A stretch of DNA of 64,000 bases from Malachius bipustulatus (Eukaryota; Arthropoda; Insecta; Coleoptera; Melyridae): positions 620,001 to 684,000 of the forward strand of contig OU342634.1 in NCBI GenBank assembly GCA_910589415.1, given 5' to 3'. A program made the position numbers and the translations under genes. Within the stretch, counting starts at the first letter, position 1. Every line of letters begins with the position of its first letter. Below are positions 1 to 11,142 of this stretch, in pieces. The notes beneath the pieces were generated by a model. The model was not told the origin of the DNA, made no database searches, and was given only the letters and a program-made list of their open reading frames with translations.

Positions 1-1
1 G

Positions 2-720
2 GGTAAAAAGAAAGGTCAACCAGTGATCTGGACTCCTGAGGCTGAAAGGGCTTTCCAGAAAATCAAAATACTCCTGACTAGCGCTCCTATTCTCGCCAGT
101 CCTGATTTTGCAAAACCATTCACGATTATGTGTGACGCTTCGGATACTGGGGTTGGAGGTATCATTTTTCAGGAGGAGGATGGTCTGGAGCATCCTATCG
201 CCTTTTTCAGTAAAACATTGAACAAGTATCAGAGGAAGTATTACACCACGGAAAAGGAGCTCCTCGCAGTCCTGCTATCTGTAGAGAAGTTTCGTTGTTA
301 TGTGGAGGGAACGAAGTTCAAGGTTATTTCAGATCATTCCTCCTTGCAATGGCTTTGGAGCATGAAAGATCCATCACCGCGTTTAGCTAGGTGTCTCCTT
401 AGGCTTTCTCGATTTAACTTTTCTATTGTTCATCGCAAAGGAGCGGATATTCCTGTTGTGGACGCTTTATCCAGGTCAGGTGTCGATAGTTCTCCTGTCA
501 CATCTCAGATCTCCGTTTTGGATTTGGCCAAGTTGGTACCGGACAAATGGTACACTGATATGCTATCGAGAGTTCAGGAGGATCCAGACAGGTTTTCCGA
601 TTTGAAGGTTGAGAAGGGTATTCTCTATAAGCATTTCGTTCCTAAGAGCCTTTCCTCTGAATCAGTCTCGGAGTGGAAAATAGTTGTTCCCACCAAGAAT
701 CACCCAAAATTTTAAAAATG
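2..720 (+). pseudogene. Ty3/gypsy pol fragment: end of reverse transcriptase and RNase H
   Basis: This frame starts in the RT thumb/connection (WTPEAERAFQKIK) and runs into the gypsy RNase H domain. The sequence shows the DASDTGVGGI strand, then YYTTEKELLAVLLSVEKFRCY, ISDHSSLQWL and the closing VVDALSRS. This order is standard for Ty3/gypsy pol, where RNase H removes the RNA template during cDNA synthesis. The RT palm lies left of the window. The frame stops at about 713, just where the integrase zinc-finger linker should continue, because of a frameshift in an A/T-rich run (about 705-715). The coding sequence is otherwise clean here, so the copy is old but not ancient. Confidence 0.9.
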
Positions 721-1763
721 TTTCACGATGACCCAACTGCTGGCCATCTTGGTGTTTTCAAGACCCTTTCTAGGATTACCAACCTGTACTATTGGCCACG
801 GATGAGGCAATGTGTTCGTTTTCATGTTACCAAATGTAAGGTCTGCTCGAGATGCAAGCCTAGTAATTTGCCCCAGGCTGGACTGATGGAAAAGTATCGG
901 GAGGTCAAATACCCGTTTCAAATGATTTCGGCTGATTTGTTGGGTCCCTATCCTCGTTCGAATAAGGAAAATCGGTTTGTTTTAGTTGTGTGTGATTGGT
1001 TCACCAAATTTGTTCTTCTGCAACCCTTATCTCATGCAAATCTGCAGCAATCGTCAAATTTATTGAGAACCAAGTCTTCCTCGTTTTTGACGTTCGTCAA
1101 ATTGTGTTGGTGGACAATGGACCACAGTTTATTTCGAGGGAGTTTAGGTCTCTGATGAGGAACTATAATGTTCAGAAGGCCTGGTATACGGCAAAATATC
1201 ACCCGCAGACGAATCCCACAGAGTGAGTTAATAGAACAATCACCACAGCAATTAAGTCATACATCACGGAAGATCACCGAACTTGGGATGAGTCAATATT
1301 TAAGGTAGCACAGGCAATCAGGCTTGCGAAGCATGAGGTTGCGGGATATTCCCCTAGCTTCCTCAATTTTCTCAGAAATGTACCTGTCAATGGTGTTTTT
1401 TACGGCAAAATCACTGATGATGCCAGGAATCCGGTGGACATCTCTGAGGAGGTCGTCAATCCAGAATTTATCCAGAAAGTCCCGGAATTATATCGCAGGG
1501 TGCAGGAACGTCTTCGTCGCTCTTACGAGACCAATAGGGCCAATAGGGGCAGGTATAATTTGCGGAGACGAGATGTTAGTTTTCAGGTCGGCGATCGCGT
1601 GCTCAAGCGCAACTTCCATTTGTCGAAGGCCGCGGATAATTTCAATGCCAAATTGGCACCAAAATTCACCCCCTGTATAATAGACAAGGTTAAATCTCCC
1701 TTAGTCTATGTTGTTAAGATCTTGACGGCAACAAGTTGGGTGACTTTCACATCAAGGATCTGA
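721..1763 (+). pseudogene. Ty3/gypsy integrase, broken in several places
   Basis: Continues the pol polyprotein in other frames. The HHCC zinc-binding domain is visible (HDDPTAGHLG, then CKVCSRC), followed by the catalytic core: first Asp in MISADLLGPYP, second Asp in VDNGPQF, and Glu in HPQTNPTE. A frameshift falls at about 1030-1060, between the first and second Asp. A stop codon follows NPTE immediately, where the family normally continues with R-x-N-R. The C-terminal part (about 1434-1763) keeps the basic stretch and the FQVGDRVLKRN SH3-like region that binds DNA. It is not functional as it stands. Assignment to Ty3/gypsy is firm; the clade is not determined. Confidence 0.88.
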
Positions 1764-3029
1764 AACCGGATCCTGCTGAGGATGACTCAGATGGAGATCC
1801 ATTATTGACATGAACATGAGTTTATATTTTGTTCTTTTTTTTATGAGGTATTTGTTTTGTTTGTATTTTGATTTGGTCATCTTTTAGTTTTAAATTCTGT
1901 CTGGCCGGCCATCGGCGGCTACTGCAAAGGGGTAAGACAGTACAGCCAGCGACCTTCCCCATGAGCCGATCATCTGGCCCACATTTCTTTTCCTCCTTTC
2001 TAGAATTCTTGTCACTTTTCCATTGCCCCTTCTCATATCTATTCTCTACAATATTAAACTCTTAATAGCAGAATCCCTCTTTAACAACTCGCTAATCGTT
2101 TTGAACTTTCTGCATTTTATTTCTGGTGTCAATTGTTCAGTCGACGTAGTTGGAGTATCTTGGTTTCATTGAGCTTTAGTTTATGTTTGGGTTAGTCTAT
2201 GATTTGTAGGCGTGTTCTGGAACTGAGGTCAGACTTCATTCGGATTGGCACTAGAGAGTTCGGGTCAGATTAAGCTCTCTGACACTGTTATTGCTATGTT
2301 ATTGGGGAACTTTGTTGATATTGGTTTCAGGAACTCTTTCTTAGGTATTTGATTTGTGTAATTTGAGTTCTGAGATCGTTTTAACCTCAAAGGCGACTTG
2401 TGCGGAAGATGCTCGAACCTGGACAGGAAATTTGTCGAAGGTATCGTTGGGTATGCATTCGTACTTCTTGGGCTTCTCATGTATGCGGCTTGAGTGCAAA
2501 TTTGGTGTGCTGAGGGTGTCCTTGATGATCTCTGGTGTGCCGAACGTATACTCTTTGAAGTTTGGTTTTGTTTTCTTGAAATGTTAGGTCTCTTAGATCT
2601 TTAATGTGCAGAGATGCTCTTCAGAAACGAGTACACCAACCATATTCAATTTATGATGTCGATCTGTCTGTACAAGTAGAGACTTTTCCTATTCTTCTTT
2701 CTTCACTCTTTCTTAGCTTTTTCTTCTTTCTTTCTCTTTTCTCTTCTCACTATCTATCGACTCTTTCTTTACGGAAGCTCTTCACTTCCTGGCGCCCTCC
2801 GTCTATTTATTTTGATAATTGGTATTATGAATTTTGTTTATTGTTTTGTTATGGTAGAGGCCCAACTTTGGTAACTTAAGTAGAATTTAAAATTATTGAT
2901 AGCCTGGACCACTCCTCTCATGGGAGGAGGTTCATTTTTCTTGATTCTCTGTAGTTTCTGCAAGGCTTGCCTGTCTGGTTGTGAAACATCTCCCATTGGT
3001 TCGATTTTTCTTTCTGGTCAATGGGGATG
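1764..3029 (+). other. Noncoding 3' part of the gypsy element
   Basis: About 1.25 kb between the end of integrase and the proposed 3' LTR. I see no envelope-like frame or recognisable domain; the frames present are short and pyrimidine-rich. A purine patch (AATGGGGATG) lies directly against the LTR start and may be the polypurine tract. A decayed third ORF cannot be ruled out. Confidence 0.45.
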
Positions 3030-4129
3030 TGTAACATCTCAATTGAAATGTTAATAATTTATAATTATTTTTCTATAGTGCGGTAGTGACCGTGATCGCC
3101 CTGTATAGATATCTCGATGGCTGAGTTTTACATTCCACCGCCTTGGTGAAAATTCTCGGTGGTAGGGAACGTTGTTCGGACGTCGTCGAGCAATCGGTGG
3201 CAGTCGCCGGTAATAATTTAATTTTTTGATAACAAGAGAAATACATTCGGCGATTTCGGCTCTCCTAGACGATTTTTTCTTTAGAGTTCTCGAAATCCAG
3301 AACCATGTCCGGCTAGAAAGTGAATTTTTCTCTTCCAACAGGGCACTCGCCCTCCTTTTCTGGAGATGAAGGAGCAGCGTCCATGGGCAAACACCATCCC
3401 TTGCCGTCAAGATGAGTCCACACTACCAGGACTCATCAGTAGCAGGACCCAGTCACCAGAACTCCAGGTGACAACTGGAATATCCTGAGGCAGCTGCGTG
3501 CTGTAATTCCAGATATGCTGGAAAATCCGATCCTTAGGGCACGTCAAGCATCGAATCAGAACAAAAGCTAAGTGCCTGCGTCATTATAATTTTTTTCTTG
3601 TTTTAAATTAATTTATTTCAATAAAGACATCCCTTGAAGATTCGTGAGATCTTGTCAAATTCTAATGCTCATTCTTATTGTTAATCATATATAGTGATTT
3701 TGTATTCTCTTTTTTGATAGTTCAATAGCTCAATTTTTTTTCTAAAGTAATTTTTGTTGATAATCAATCATTACTATTACCTATCACTTGTTAGATCACT
3801 TAAGTTACAAATATTCAGCTTTGTTAATTAACTCATTAGTAAAAAACTACCTATTGCCCATTTTTATTGTTATTATTGTTATCATCTTGAATAATAATTG
3901 TGCAATTGAATAATGCAAGTTTGTTAAATAAATTGTTTTAATCTGTGTCGTTCTTATTGTCTCACCCCATCTGGTTACTCTTAATGTGCATTGCCATTCA
4001 GTAATTTATTTCTTAATTTTTGCTTAATAATTTAAAAAATTTTATTGAAAATTTATTGTGAGCTAGGTGGCTGCTAAGTAGCGTTCTTTCCCTCCCCGAA
4101 ATTTGCTCGGGGTGGAATAGAATGTTATA
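3030..4129 (+). repeat. 3' LTR of the gypsy element
   Basis: Starts TGTAACATCTC just after a purine patch and ends GAATGTTATA, which mirrors the start (TGTAACATC reversed is GATGTTACA). A polyadenylation signal AATAAA lies at about 3621. The final CA appears to sit on the far side of the inserted MITE, at 4981-4982. The 5' LTR is outside the window, so this boundary rests on terminal symmetry only. LTR length without the MITE is about 1.1 kb. Confidence 0.55.
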
Positions 4130-4978
4130 CCGGGTGGTCCATCACTTATGTCCACCCCCGAAATAGAGGTTAATTTTAAAGATAAAAAATTGAAACTTTG
4201 AGGATTTGTGTAATTAATATAGGACCATATAATGACATAATCAGATTAATTATTTTTTTTTTAGTTGAGCCCTCAGCGATAAAAAACTGTAATTTGGTGT
4301 TAATGTGACCAAAATAAATTCGATTTTTCTTTAATACATCGATAGAAATCGATTAAGAAAATCAAAATCGCTTAAAAGAAATATCAAAAAACTAATTACA
4401 AGCCTTTAATTAAATAAAATACTTAAAATATGGAAATGACAGCTAGAATGATTGATTTATGGAAGCAATATAACTATCAGTATTTTAAAGGGCTGGTATA
4501 GCACAAATGTTAAGTAAACATATCCTAAGTAAACATTCATAAAAGAAGCCCCATTCGAGTTCAATGGCACATTCTTCTGACTGCTTTGAAGATTATTTAT
4601 GGTAGGTACCTACCCTCCATTAGATTTGTCACTTTTATTGCTCTACCATATATCAATCATTTTACCTGTGATTTCTATATTTTAAGTATTTTATTTAATT
4701 AAAGGCTTGTAATTAGGTTTTTGATATTTATTTTCATCGATTTTGAGTTTATTAATCGATTTCTATCGGTGTATTTAGGAAAAATCGAATTTATTTTGGT
4801 CACATTAACACCAAATTACAGTTTTTTATGGCTGATGACTCAACTAAAAAAAAAATAATTAATCTGATTATGCCATTATGTGGTCATATATTAATTACAC
4901 AAATCCTCAAAGTTTCAATTTTTTATCTTTAAAATTAACCTCTATTTCGGGGGTGGACATAAGTGATGGACCACCCGG
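4130..4978. mobile_element. Palindromic MITE with CCGGGTGGTCC ends, TA duplication
   Basis: Two arms of about 300 bp (4130-4435 and 4678-4978) are near-perfect reverse complements around a unique loop of about 240 bp. The ends are CCGGGTGGTCC and GGACCACCCGG, flanked by TA on each side (4128-4129 and 4979-4980), as expected of Tc1/mariner-mobilised elements. No coding capacity. It sits between the end of the gypsy LTR and LINE copy A. Confidence 0.88.
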
Positions 4979-4980
4979 TA

Positions 4981-5656
4981 CAAGTCATTGTTAAGTATGG
5001 CAACTTCTTGCTCCCTGCGAGTCTGTGCGTCAATGGCAGATGTTCGCGCATCTAACGTATAAGAAGATATGAGGGTACTGTGGTCGGCAAAACTGTAATT
5101 GTATTTTTTGTTGTTTCAAGCAAGTCGTTTATAAATATTAGAAAGAGAGTCGGAGATAAAATAGATCCCTGAGGCACACCGGCATTGATGGAAAAGGTCT
5201 CAGAAAGAATTCCATCGACTGCCACCTGCAATGAACGATCTCCGAGATAACTCGCAAGCCACAAGCAGAATTTCTCGGGCATGCCATAGGCCTGCAGTTT
5301 TGCCAACAGTCCATCAAGCCAAACACGGTCGAAAGCTCTAGAAATATCAAGCGCCACCCCTCGAGACTCCCCATGGTGCTCGATTGCGCTGTTCCACAGC
5401 TCTGTGACGTAAGTGAGGAGGTCACCAGTTGACCTCTGTTTGCGGAATCCGTATTGGCGGTCGCTGATTATATTAGCTCCTTCCAAGTATTTCTAAAAGA
5501 TGTTGGTTAATAGCTTTCTCCATAATCTTGGATATTACTGAAAGCAATATCACTGGTCGATAGTTACTTGGTATAGTCTTTTTGCCTTTCTTGGGAATAG
5601 GTTGGATCCGTGCACATTTCCAGCAAGAAGGAAATATTCCCTTTTTATACGACATT
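4981..5656 (-). pseudogene. LINE family X copy A: reverse transcriptase fragment
   Basis: Reverse-transcriptase fragment of an APE-type LINE (CR1/Jockey-like group). Visible motifs are PIPKKGKKTIPSNYRPV, QYGFRKQRSTGDLLTYV, the first catalytic Asp block LDISRAFDRVW, and NAGVPQGSILSPTLFLIFIND. One extra base near 5493 (TATTTCTAAAAG against TATTTTAAAAG in the other copies) breaks the frame before GANIISD. At the catalytic box the second Asp codon reads CAC (His), and a frameshift lies nearby; both changes recur in copy B. The copy lacks its downstream part, which was cut off where the gypsy element inserted, and its upstream part ends at 5656 against a foldback-MITE arm. Confidence 0.92.
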
Positions 5657-5884
5657 TTCTCTTCTCAGACATTCTAAAAATGCAATAACATAGGAGCATT
5701 CCATTTAAAAAAAAAAACATAACTTTGATATGCCACTGTCATATGGGACACTCTGTATACTGCAAAATAATTTTAAATTATGGCCATTGTGATTCTTTAC
5801 TTGAATTTTCATAAAGTTTTTTGAAAAAGTCCATCGTTTGGCCTACAGAGACCGCTTCGAATAAGCTGGGACACCCTGTATATT
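5657..5884. repeat. Fragments of ACAGGGTGTCC-type MITEs
   Basis: Positions 5657-5755 match, in reverse complement, the terminal arm of the foldback MITE at 35661-36212 (shared words TCTCTTCTCAGAC, GGAGCATTCCATTTAAA). The stretch ends GGGACACTCTGTATA, and a second, related end (GGGACACCCTGTATA) lies at 5870-5884 in the same orientation, so these are two partial insertions rather than one complete element. Confidence 0.6.
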
Positions 5885-6142
5885 CTTAGTAGTCCTTGCA
5901 CTGCCACTTCTGGCAGGTTTGCTATATAGATTTGCTAGAGATTTGATCTAGCCCTGGAGTGGTATTTTTTTTTGTTTTTTAATGCATAGTTGAACTCCTG
6001 TTCTGTGAAGGGTTTTACATCTATTGTTTGTTCCAATTGAAAATTAGGGTTGATCATGCAGGTTGACAATTCCATCATAATTTGGGGGACTAACTGAGTT
6101 GAAGGTAGGGGATTTGGAGTGGTTTTCATACTGTAGTTCCTT
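5885..6142 (-). pseudogene. Jockey-like LINE ORF2, segment just upstream of the RT domain
   Basis: Reads the linker that precedes the LINE RT: KPFTEQEFNYALKNKK, the equivalent of the conserved 'FT.eEl..al...k..kapG.D' block, followed by a degraded S-R-A-R-S segment. One frame spans about 5938-6142 and is open right up to the CCCAGCAAAC terminus at 6143. It is the downstream continuation of the ORF2 piece at 13574-14625; the frames agree when the intervening element is removed together with one copy of a 2-bp AA/TT duplication. The RT proper is missing, replaced by MITE fragments at 5885. Confidence 0.75.
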
Positions 6143-6254
6143 CCCAGCAAACACCAGGACATGCTAAGCACGTAGCATACACATAGCAGTGGTAGCATGT
6201 TACATCCCCATTAAAGTGCTCACGATGTCCATGGTAGGTGCTCAAGTACGAGTA

Positions 6255-6470
6255 ATGTCAGCAACCTGCTAGCATTAGCGACACATGTCTGACACTCCAC
6301 CCATAAACTTCTTGAGCACATTACTGATACACATGTCAAACATGTCTCCTAGACACATTAATGTCAGCAACAAGCACACACTATAGACACATATCTGACA
6401 CAGCACAAATGAAATATGTTGAGCACATTACTGATACATATGTCTAGCACGAAATGTACACACCTCACAT
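6255..6470. repeat. Subterminal direct repeat, period about 106 bp
   Basis: Two successive units near the left end of the 7.4-kb element. The segments at 6312-6337 and 6419-6444 are 26 bp long and differ at one base; both contain GAGCACATTACTGATACA. TAATGTCAGCAAC and a GACACAT..CTGACAC segment also recur at the same spacing. The region is rich in ACATGT-like and GCAC/GTGC words. Confidence 0.65.
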
Positions 6471-8591
6471 AGACATACTTATTCTTCAGGGTTTTTTCCG
6501 GGATATATCCTAGGTACCTGTCCCCGCAGATAAATGAAACGACTCTTATAACAGATAAATAATTTCCATTTTGAATTTTAATTTTTTGCTTGATTAAAGA
6601 CTTATTTCTAACATTATTATTTTTGCTTTGAAAAATAATCATGGATTGTAAATTAAAAAAAAAAACATCTATTTTTCAGTGGAGTAAACTGTCTGTTTCA
6701 TGTAAATGCAATAAAAAGTTAAGTATTTAAAAAAGTTGTTAAGAATCAACATTTAGGTCTTTATACCAAATTTCATATTTTTGTTAAAAAAATTAAATTT
6801 ATATAAGTACCTACCTATTTGTAAAATAAACATAAAATAAATGAAAAATCATATTTAGCCTTAAATTTTGGTATAAAGACCTCAAATTGATTCTAAATAA
6901 CTTTTTGTCGTATTTGCCAATAAATGACACTTTTTTAATTCACAGAAAACTAGAAGTTTTTCAAAATTTCCAAGACATACTTACTTGTTTTTTCACAATG
7001 AAAATAGTTAGTCTAACATACAATAATAAAAAATCTAATCTAAGACAATAATTAAAAAAATAAAAAAATAAAAAAAAGTCTTTGACCAATAGCAGAGCTG
7101 AACGCCAAAAAATTAAAATTCAAATCGAGAACTTTTTATCTTTTATAAGACTCTTTTTCACCTATCCGGGAACACACTGTATAATAAATGATTAATGCAC
7201 ACAAAACATAATAAAAATAATATAATTTATTGAAAAATGTAAAACACTTCTAACATAATAATATGAATTATTAAACATAAAAACATTTACAAAAATTATA
7301 AGAATCTACTAAATATTTTAGAAAACTCCAACTCGTAAGAATTCAAAATTAAAAGAGCATAAGAAAAATACTGGTATTACAAAAAAAAACTATCTAAAGT
7401 AAAAAAAATTAAGTACTAATTTATCACATATTTAAAAAAAAAACAATCGGAAAAAATTGAAACTTAAAAGCGCATAAGAAAGCATGCACTTAAATATTAC
7501 AAAAATATTGAAAAATTTAAATATAAGTATGTATAAACAAAAATAAAAAATAAAAGCTTATAAAATAATTTTAAAAATTCGAACTTCAGAGAATTCAAAC
7601 TTAAAATAGCAGGTATAAAAACATAATTAAGACTTACAATAGGAGGTATAAAAAAAACTCAAAATGTAGAAAAGTAGTACAAAAATAATTACTATATTTA
7701 GTTCATATTCTTCTTGCTTGAATGAGCTTGCTTTGAGTGATGCAGTCATTCACCACAATACGCAACTTCATAGGGACACTAATTACATCTGAAACAAAAG
7801 GTTACTAATTCAGGACAATCAACATTTTTTTTAGATTGAATAGTCATTATTGGTTGCAACTTGGTACAGAACTGAAAGATATGGTTCAACAAATGCATGA
7901 ACCTTTACTTGGCATTAAAAAATTACATTAAGTAAGTACTTTTCTGTACAAAGTTGGAATCAACTTGAAGAAAACATTTGATAATTTTTATTGAAAAAAA
8001 TAATTTAAAAAAAATATATTAAAATTAAAATAATTATAAAAGGTATTTTACGATCAATTTTATTGCAATGATTATACTTTTTTAAAGTATTATTTTTAAG
8101 TTTTTTACATTTTTATACATTTTATGAGTGAACAAGGGACCAATAATCGGCCCCGAAACGTCTCAATTTTTTATAAAAATCTTTTGGAAAAATAATATAT
8201 TTTTATCGAAGAACCTAACCCCAGATAAATTTAGAAGAAAAAAAAATCAACTTAAAAGAATACAAGCACCCAAAATACAAAAACACTGAATGAAACAATA
8301 TTCTACGAAAAAAAAAAAACGAGAGTATACAGACAATTATTATTAATAATAATTATAATAAGTAAAGAATAATTTCTTCATGTTTGATATTAGGCAACCT
8401 GCACCGAGTGAATTTTCATAAAAAAAGTTTATTCCTGCAAATATATACATCAGGGTCGTAATACCTACAATTTAAAACCATTTTGGATTTACTACACAAT
8501 TAAAAATTTTCTATCAAAGCTGAAGTTTTTACTTAAGAACGCCCTATACATATTTGTTTTTGATAATTCTATTCTTACTCAAACCAACTTG
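6471..8591. other. AT-rich filler of the 7.4-kb element
   Basis: About 2.1 kb of very AT-rich DNA with many A-runs. A possible decayed MITE end (CCGGGAACACACTGTATA) lies at about 7166-7183. I see no gene, no long frame and no tandem array here. Confidence 0.5.
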
Positions 8592-8989
8592 CCCAAGCAG
8601 CACACTTTAGTTTAAAAAACGTTTTTATTCATGTATTACCGTACGTATAGATACGGTCGATGATCTACGTGCGCACGAACGTTCGAATGTCCGCCCGTTA
8701 AACGTATATAACATTGGAAAGAATAAAGGTCTATTTGTACTATCTGAATAAATGAGGTAAAAACGTATTAAATAGTTATAGTTTTAAAGGTTTAAAAGAA
8801 ACGTTTTCTACATATTAAAAACAATCCACTTATAAACGTATTTATAAGAACGTATTTTTTGACATTGAAAATAAACGTATTCTCTACGTATGTTTGACTC
8901 CCGATTTTACGCGTTCATTGACACCAAATGTTATACGCATCTAAAGGACATATATTTTACCTTCACTTTTGAATAAATTTTAAACGTAT

Positions 8990-9420
8990 GTTGACACCCA
9001 ATGGTATACGTATTTTTACACTCAATGCTATACGTATTTAAATGACGTATTTTTACCTGCACTTTTGAACTAATTTAAAACGTATGTGGACACCCTATCG
9101 TATACGTATGTCGACACCTAATCGTTTACGTATGTTGACACTCGATGCTATACGTATTTAAATGACGTATTTTTACCTTCACTTTTGAATTAATTTTAAA
9201 CGTATGTGGACACGCAATCATATACGTATGTTGACACTCGATGCTATACGTATTTAAATGACGTATTATTACCTTCACTTTTGAATTAATTTTAAACGTA
9301 TGTGGACACGCAATCATATACGTATGTTGGACACTCAATGCTATACGTATCTTAAAGACGTATATTTGGCGTTTACTTTTTAATTAAATTTAAACGTATG
9401 TTGACACGCCATCGTATACG
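8990..9420. repeat. 96-bp tandem repeat, left flank of the ACGT element
   Basis: About four units. The marker GTTGACACTCGATGCTATACG begins at 9134 and 9230, and a variant with one extra base begins at 9326, giving a 96-bp period; more diverged units lie to the left (about 8990-9130) and a partial one to the right. Each unit carries TATACGTAT, GACGTAT and AAACGTATG. Short open frames across this array are products of the repeat. Confidence 0.85.
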
Positions 9421-9449
9421 TATATTAACACCCAATTGTATACGTATGT

Positions 9450-11142
9450 TCTTAGGATGTATATTATCTTTAATCCACCCTATGGTAAATATTTTTGTAA
9501 TCCTTTCATGTACTGAAAAATCCACAAAAAAATTCTTGAAAGAAGCCAATTACCTAATACAGTACCCAGTCAAAAATTTATTTTTGGTATAGGTACCTAA
9601 TTTAGAATCATTATTAGCAAAAATATAATTGAAAAAACTTATACTTACCTTATTATATTGATTTTCAATATAGGTCCAAATTAATCTTCATCAGTAATCA
9701 ATAAATATATAATTTTTTAACAGAATTATTAAGGTTTATGGTTTGATATATTTAGTATTTGAATCTGACTCGTATCATTTGCTGCTATAACTCTGAGTAC
9801 CTATAATACTCTATAATACCTACTTAAAAAACGAGATAAATTTGAACCTATGAATTCAATATGTCCTTCTGCCTATTATTATAACAAGCTGTATAAAAGT
9901 TTTATAGTAACTAGAAAAATTAAATTTTGCAAATTGGAAATTACAAATGACTAGGGCATCAGAAAAAAACACCTAATAAACTGTAAGTTTTTATTAGGAA
10001 AATGCAGCCTTAACTTGAAAAAAACATTGAACATTAATAGTTGTATGTCTTCAAATAATTAAAATTATTGTTAAAGATATTAATTTTGTGAGAATGAATC
10101 TACAACACAAGCAAATATTTTTTTCTGTTAGGTATTTATAAGTTCGCTCACTATCTAATAACATAAAGCATAAATTCAATATTCGAGAAAACAAAATTAA
10201 TATTTGGTAACACTCTATACTGTTGTATACATATAATATTAATTATTTCTTACTCCTCCTTTTACTATTTTTGTGTCTTTTTATTGAATCAGTGTCTCTA
10301 CTTTGCTAACTTCAGCCAATCTTTCAGTTCTTTTACAAAATTTCGTATGTCGGTGCATGGTAAAAGTTTAAAAGCTGCTCTCTTCCCGAATAGGACGGTT
10401 TTACAGCCTCTAAAATTAGTCTAGATTATTATTTTGCACATTATAGGTACCAGTTATTAGTTTTGTGTATATGTAATTATAAATTAATGTAAGTAATTAC
10501 AATAATTATAAATGTGTATGAGTATTATTATACTTACATCATTCTTGTCTCTTTCACTGGGCGTTTATCTCGACCTGATCTGCTATTGAGAATACATTAA
10601 GTGGACAATTTGCAAATTTTTCCCTGCTGTTTTGAAGGGTAGAAAAGGTCACCACTAAAATGTATTTTGCACGTAACTTTTTCTCACACCTGTATCGCCA
10701 TTTTTAAATCCATCAATCCCAGAAATCGTATCTCAGCTCAGATACGCACCTACCTACCTATGAAAATGTTAAAATAGGTATTTATTATTATTGATTGAAA
10801 ACTTTGTTAGGTAAGTACTTACTTTGCACGTAACGTAATTCCATCACTCACTTTACTTTGGTGTTATAACTCGTGTTATAATAACTTTATCATGTCAATC
10901 AGTCAATCACACGCTAAATCAGCATCAACATCTAGACTAGAACTGGAACTGAGACTGAGACGGAGAGCGTACTGACTGGGTGGGAAGTGATATTTTCATT
11001 TTCATTTAAATTTTTTGTATTCTCACGGAAACAAATAGGTACAGACTGCAGACCATGCACCTGCAGATGTAGGGTTGCGGATGGCGGAGTAGGAGACGAA
11101 AACAGGTTCTCTGTCCCGTACCCCTTGACTGGAAGTCTGGTC
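9450..11142. other. Motif-poor centre of the ACGT element
   Basis: About 1.7 kb of AT-rich DNA without the ACGT motif. The last part (about 10910-11140) is more GC-rich, with a short GAACTGGAACTGAGACTGAGAC run. Overlapping frames of about 70 codons exist on both strands at 10930-11196, but none resembles a known family, so I do not call a gene. Confidence 0.45.

Noticed and set aside
1324..1680. 118-codon frame overlapping integrase
   Set aside because: Shadow frame of the gypsy integrase C-terminus, which has clear motifs in another frame.
1764..3029. Envelope gene of an errantivirus-like element
   Set aside because: No signal peptide, transmembrane segment or cleavage motif in any sustained frame.
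8090..8230. Segment with GGCCCCGAAACGTCTC, reminiscent of a 3' end of a Penelope-like or other retroelement
   Set aside because: One short motif only, no coding sequence or tail nearby; insufficient to call.
9126..9338. 70-codon minus-strand frame with an internally repeated protein
   Set aside because: It is a translation of the 96-bp tandem repeat; the period is a multiple of three, so a frame stays open by default.
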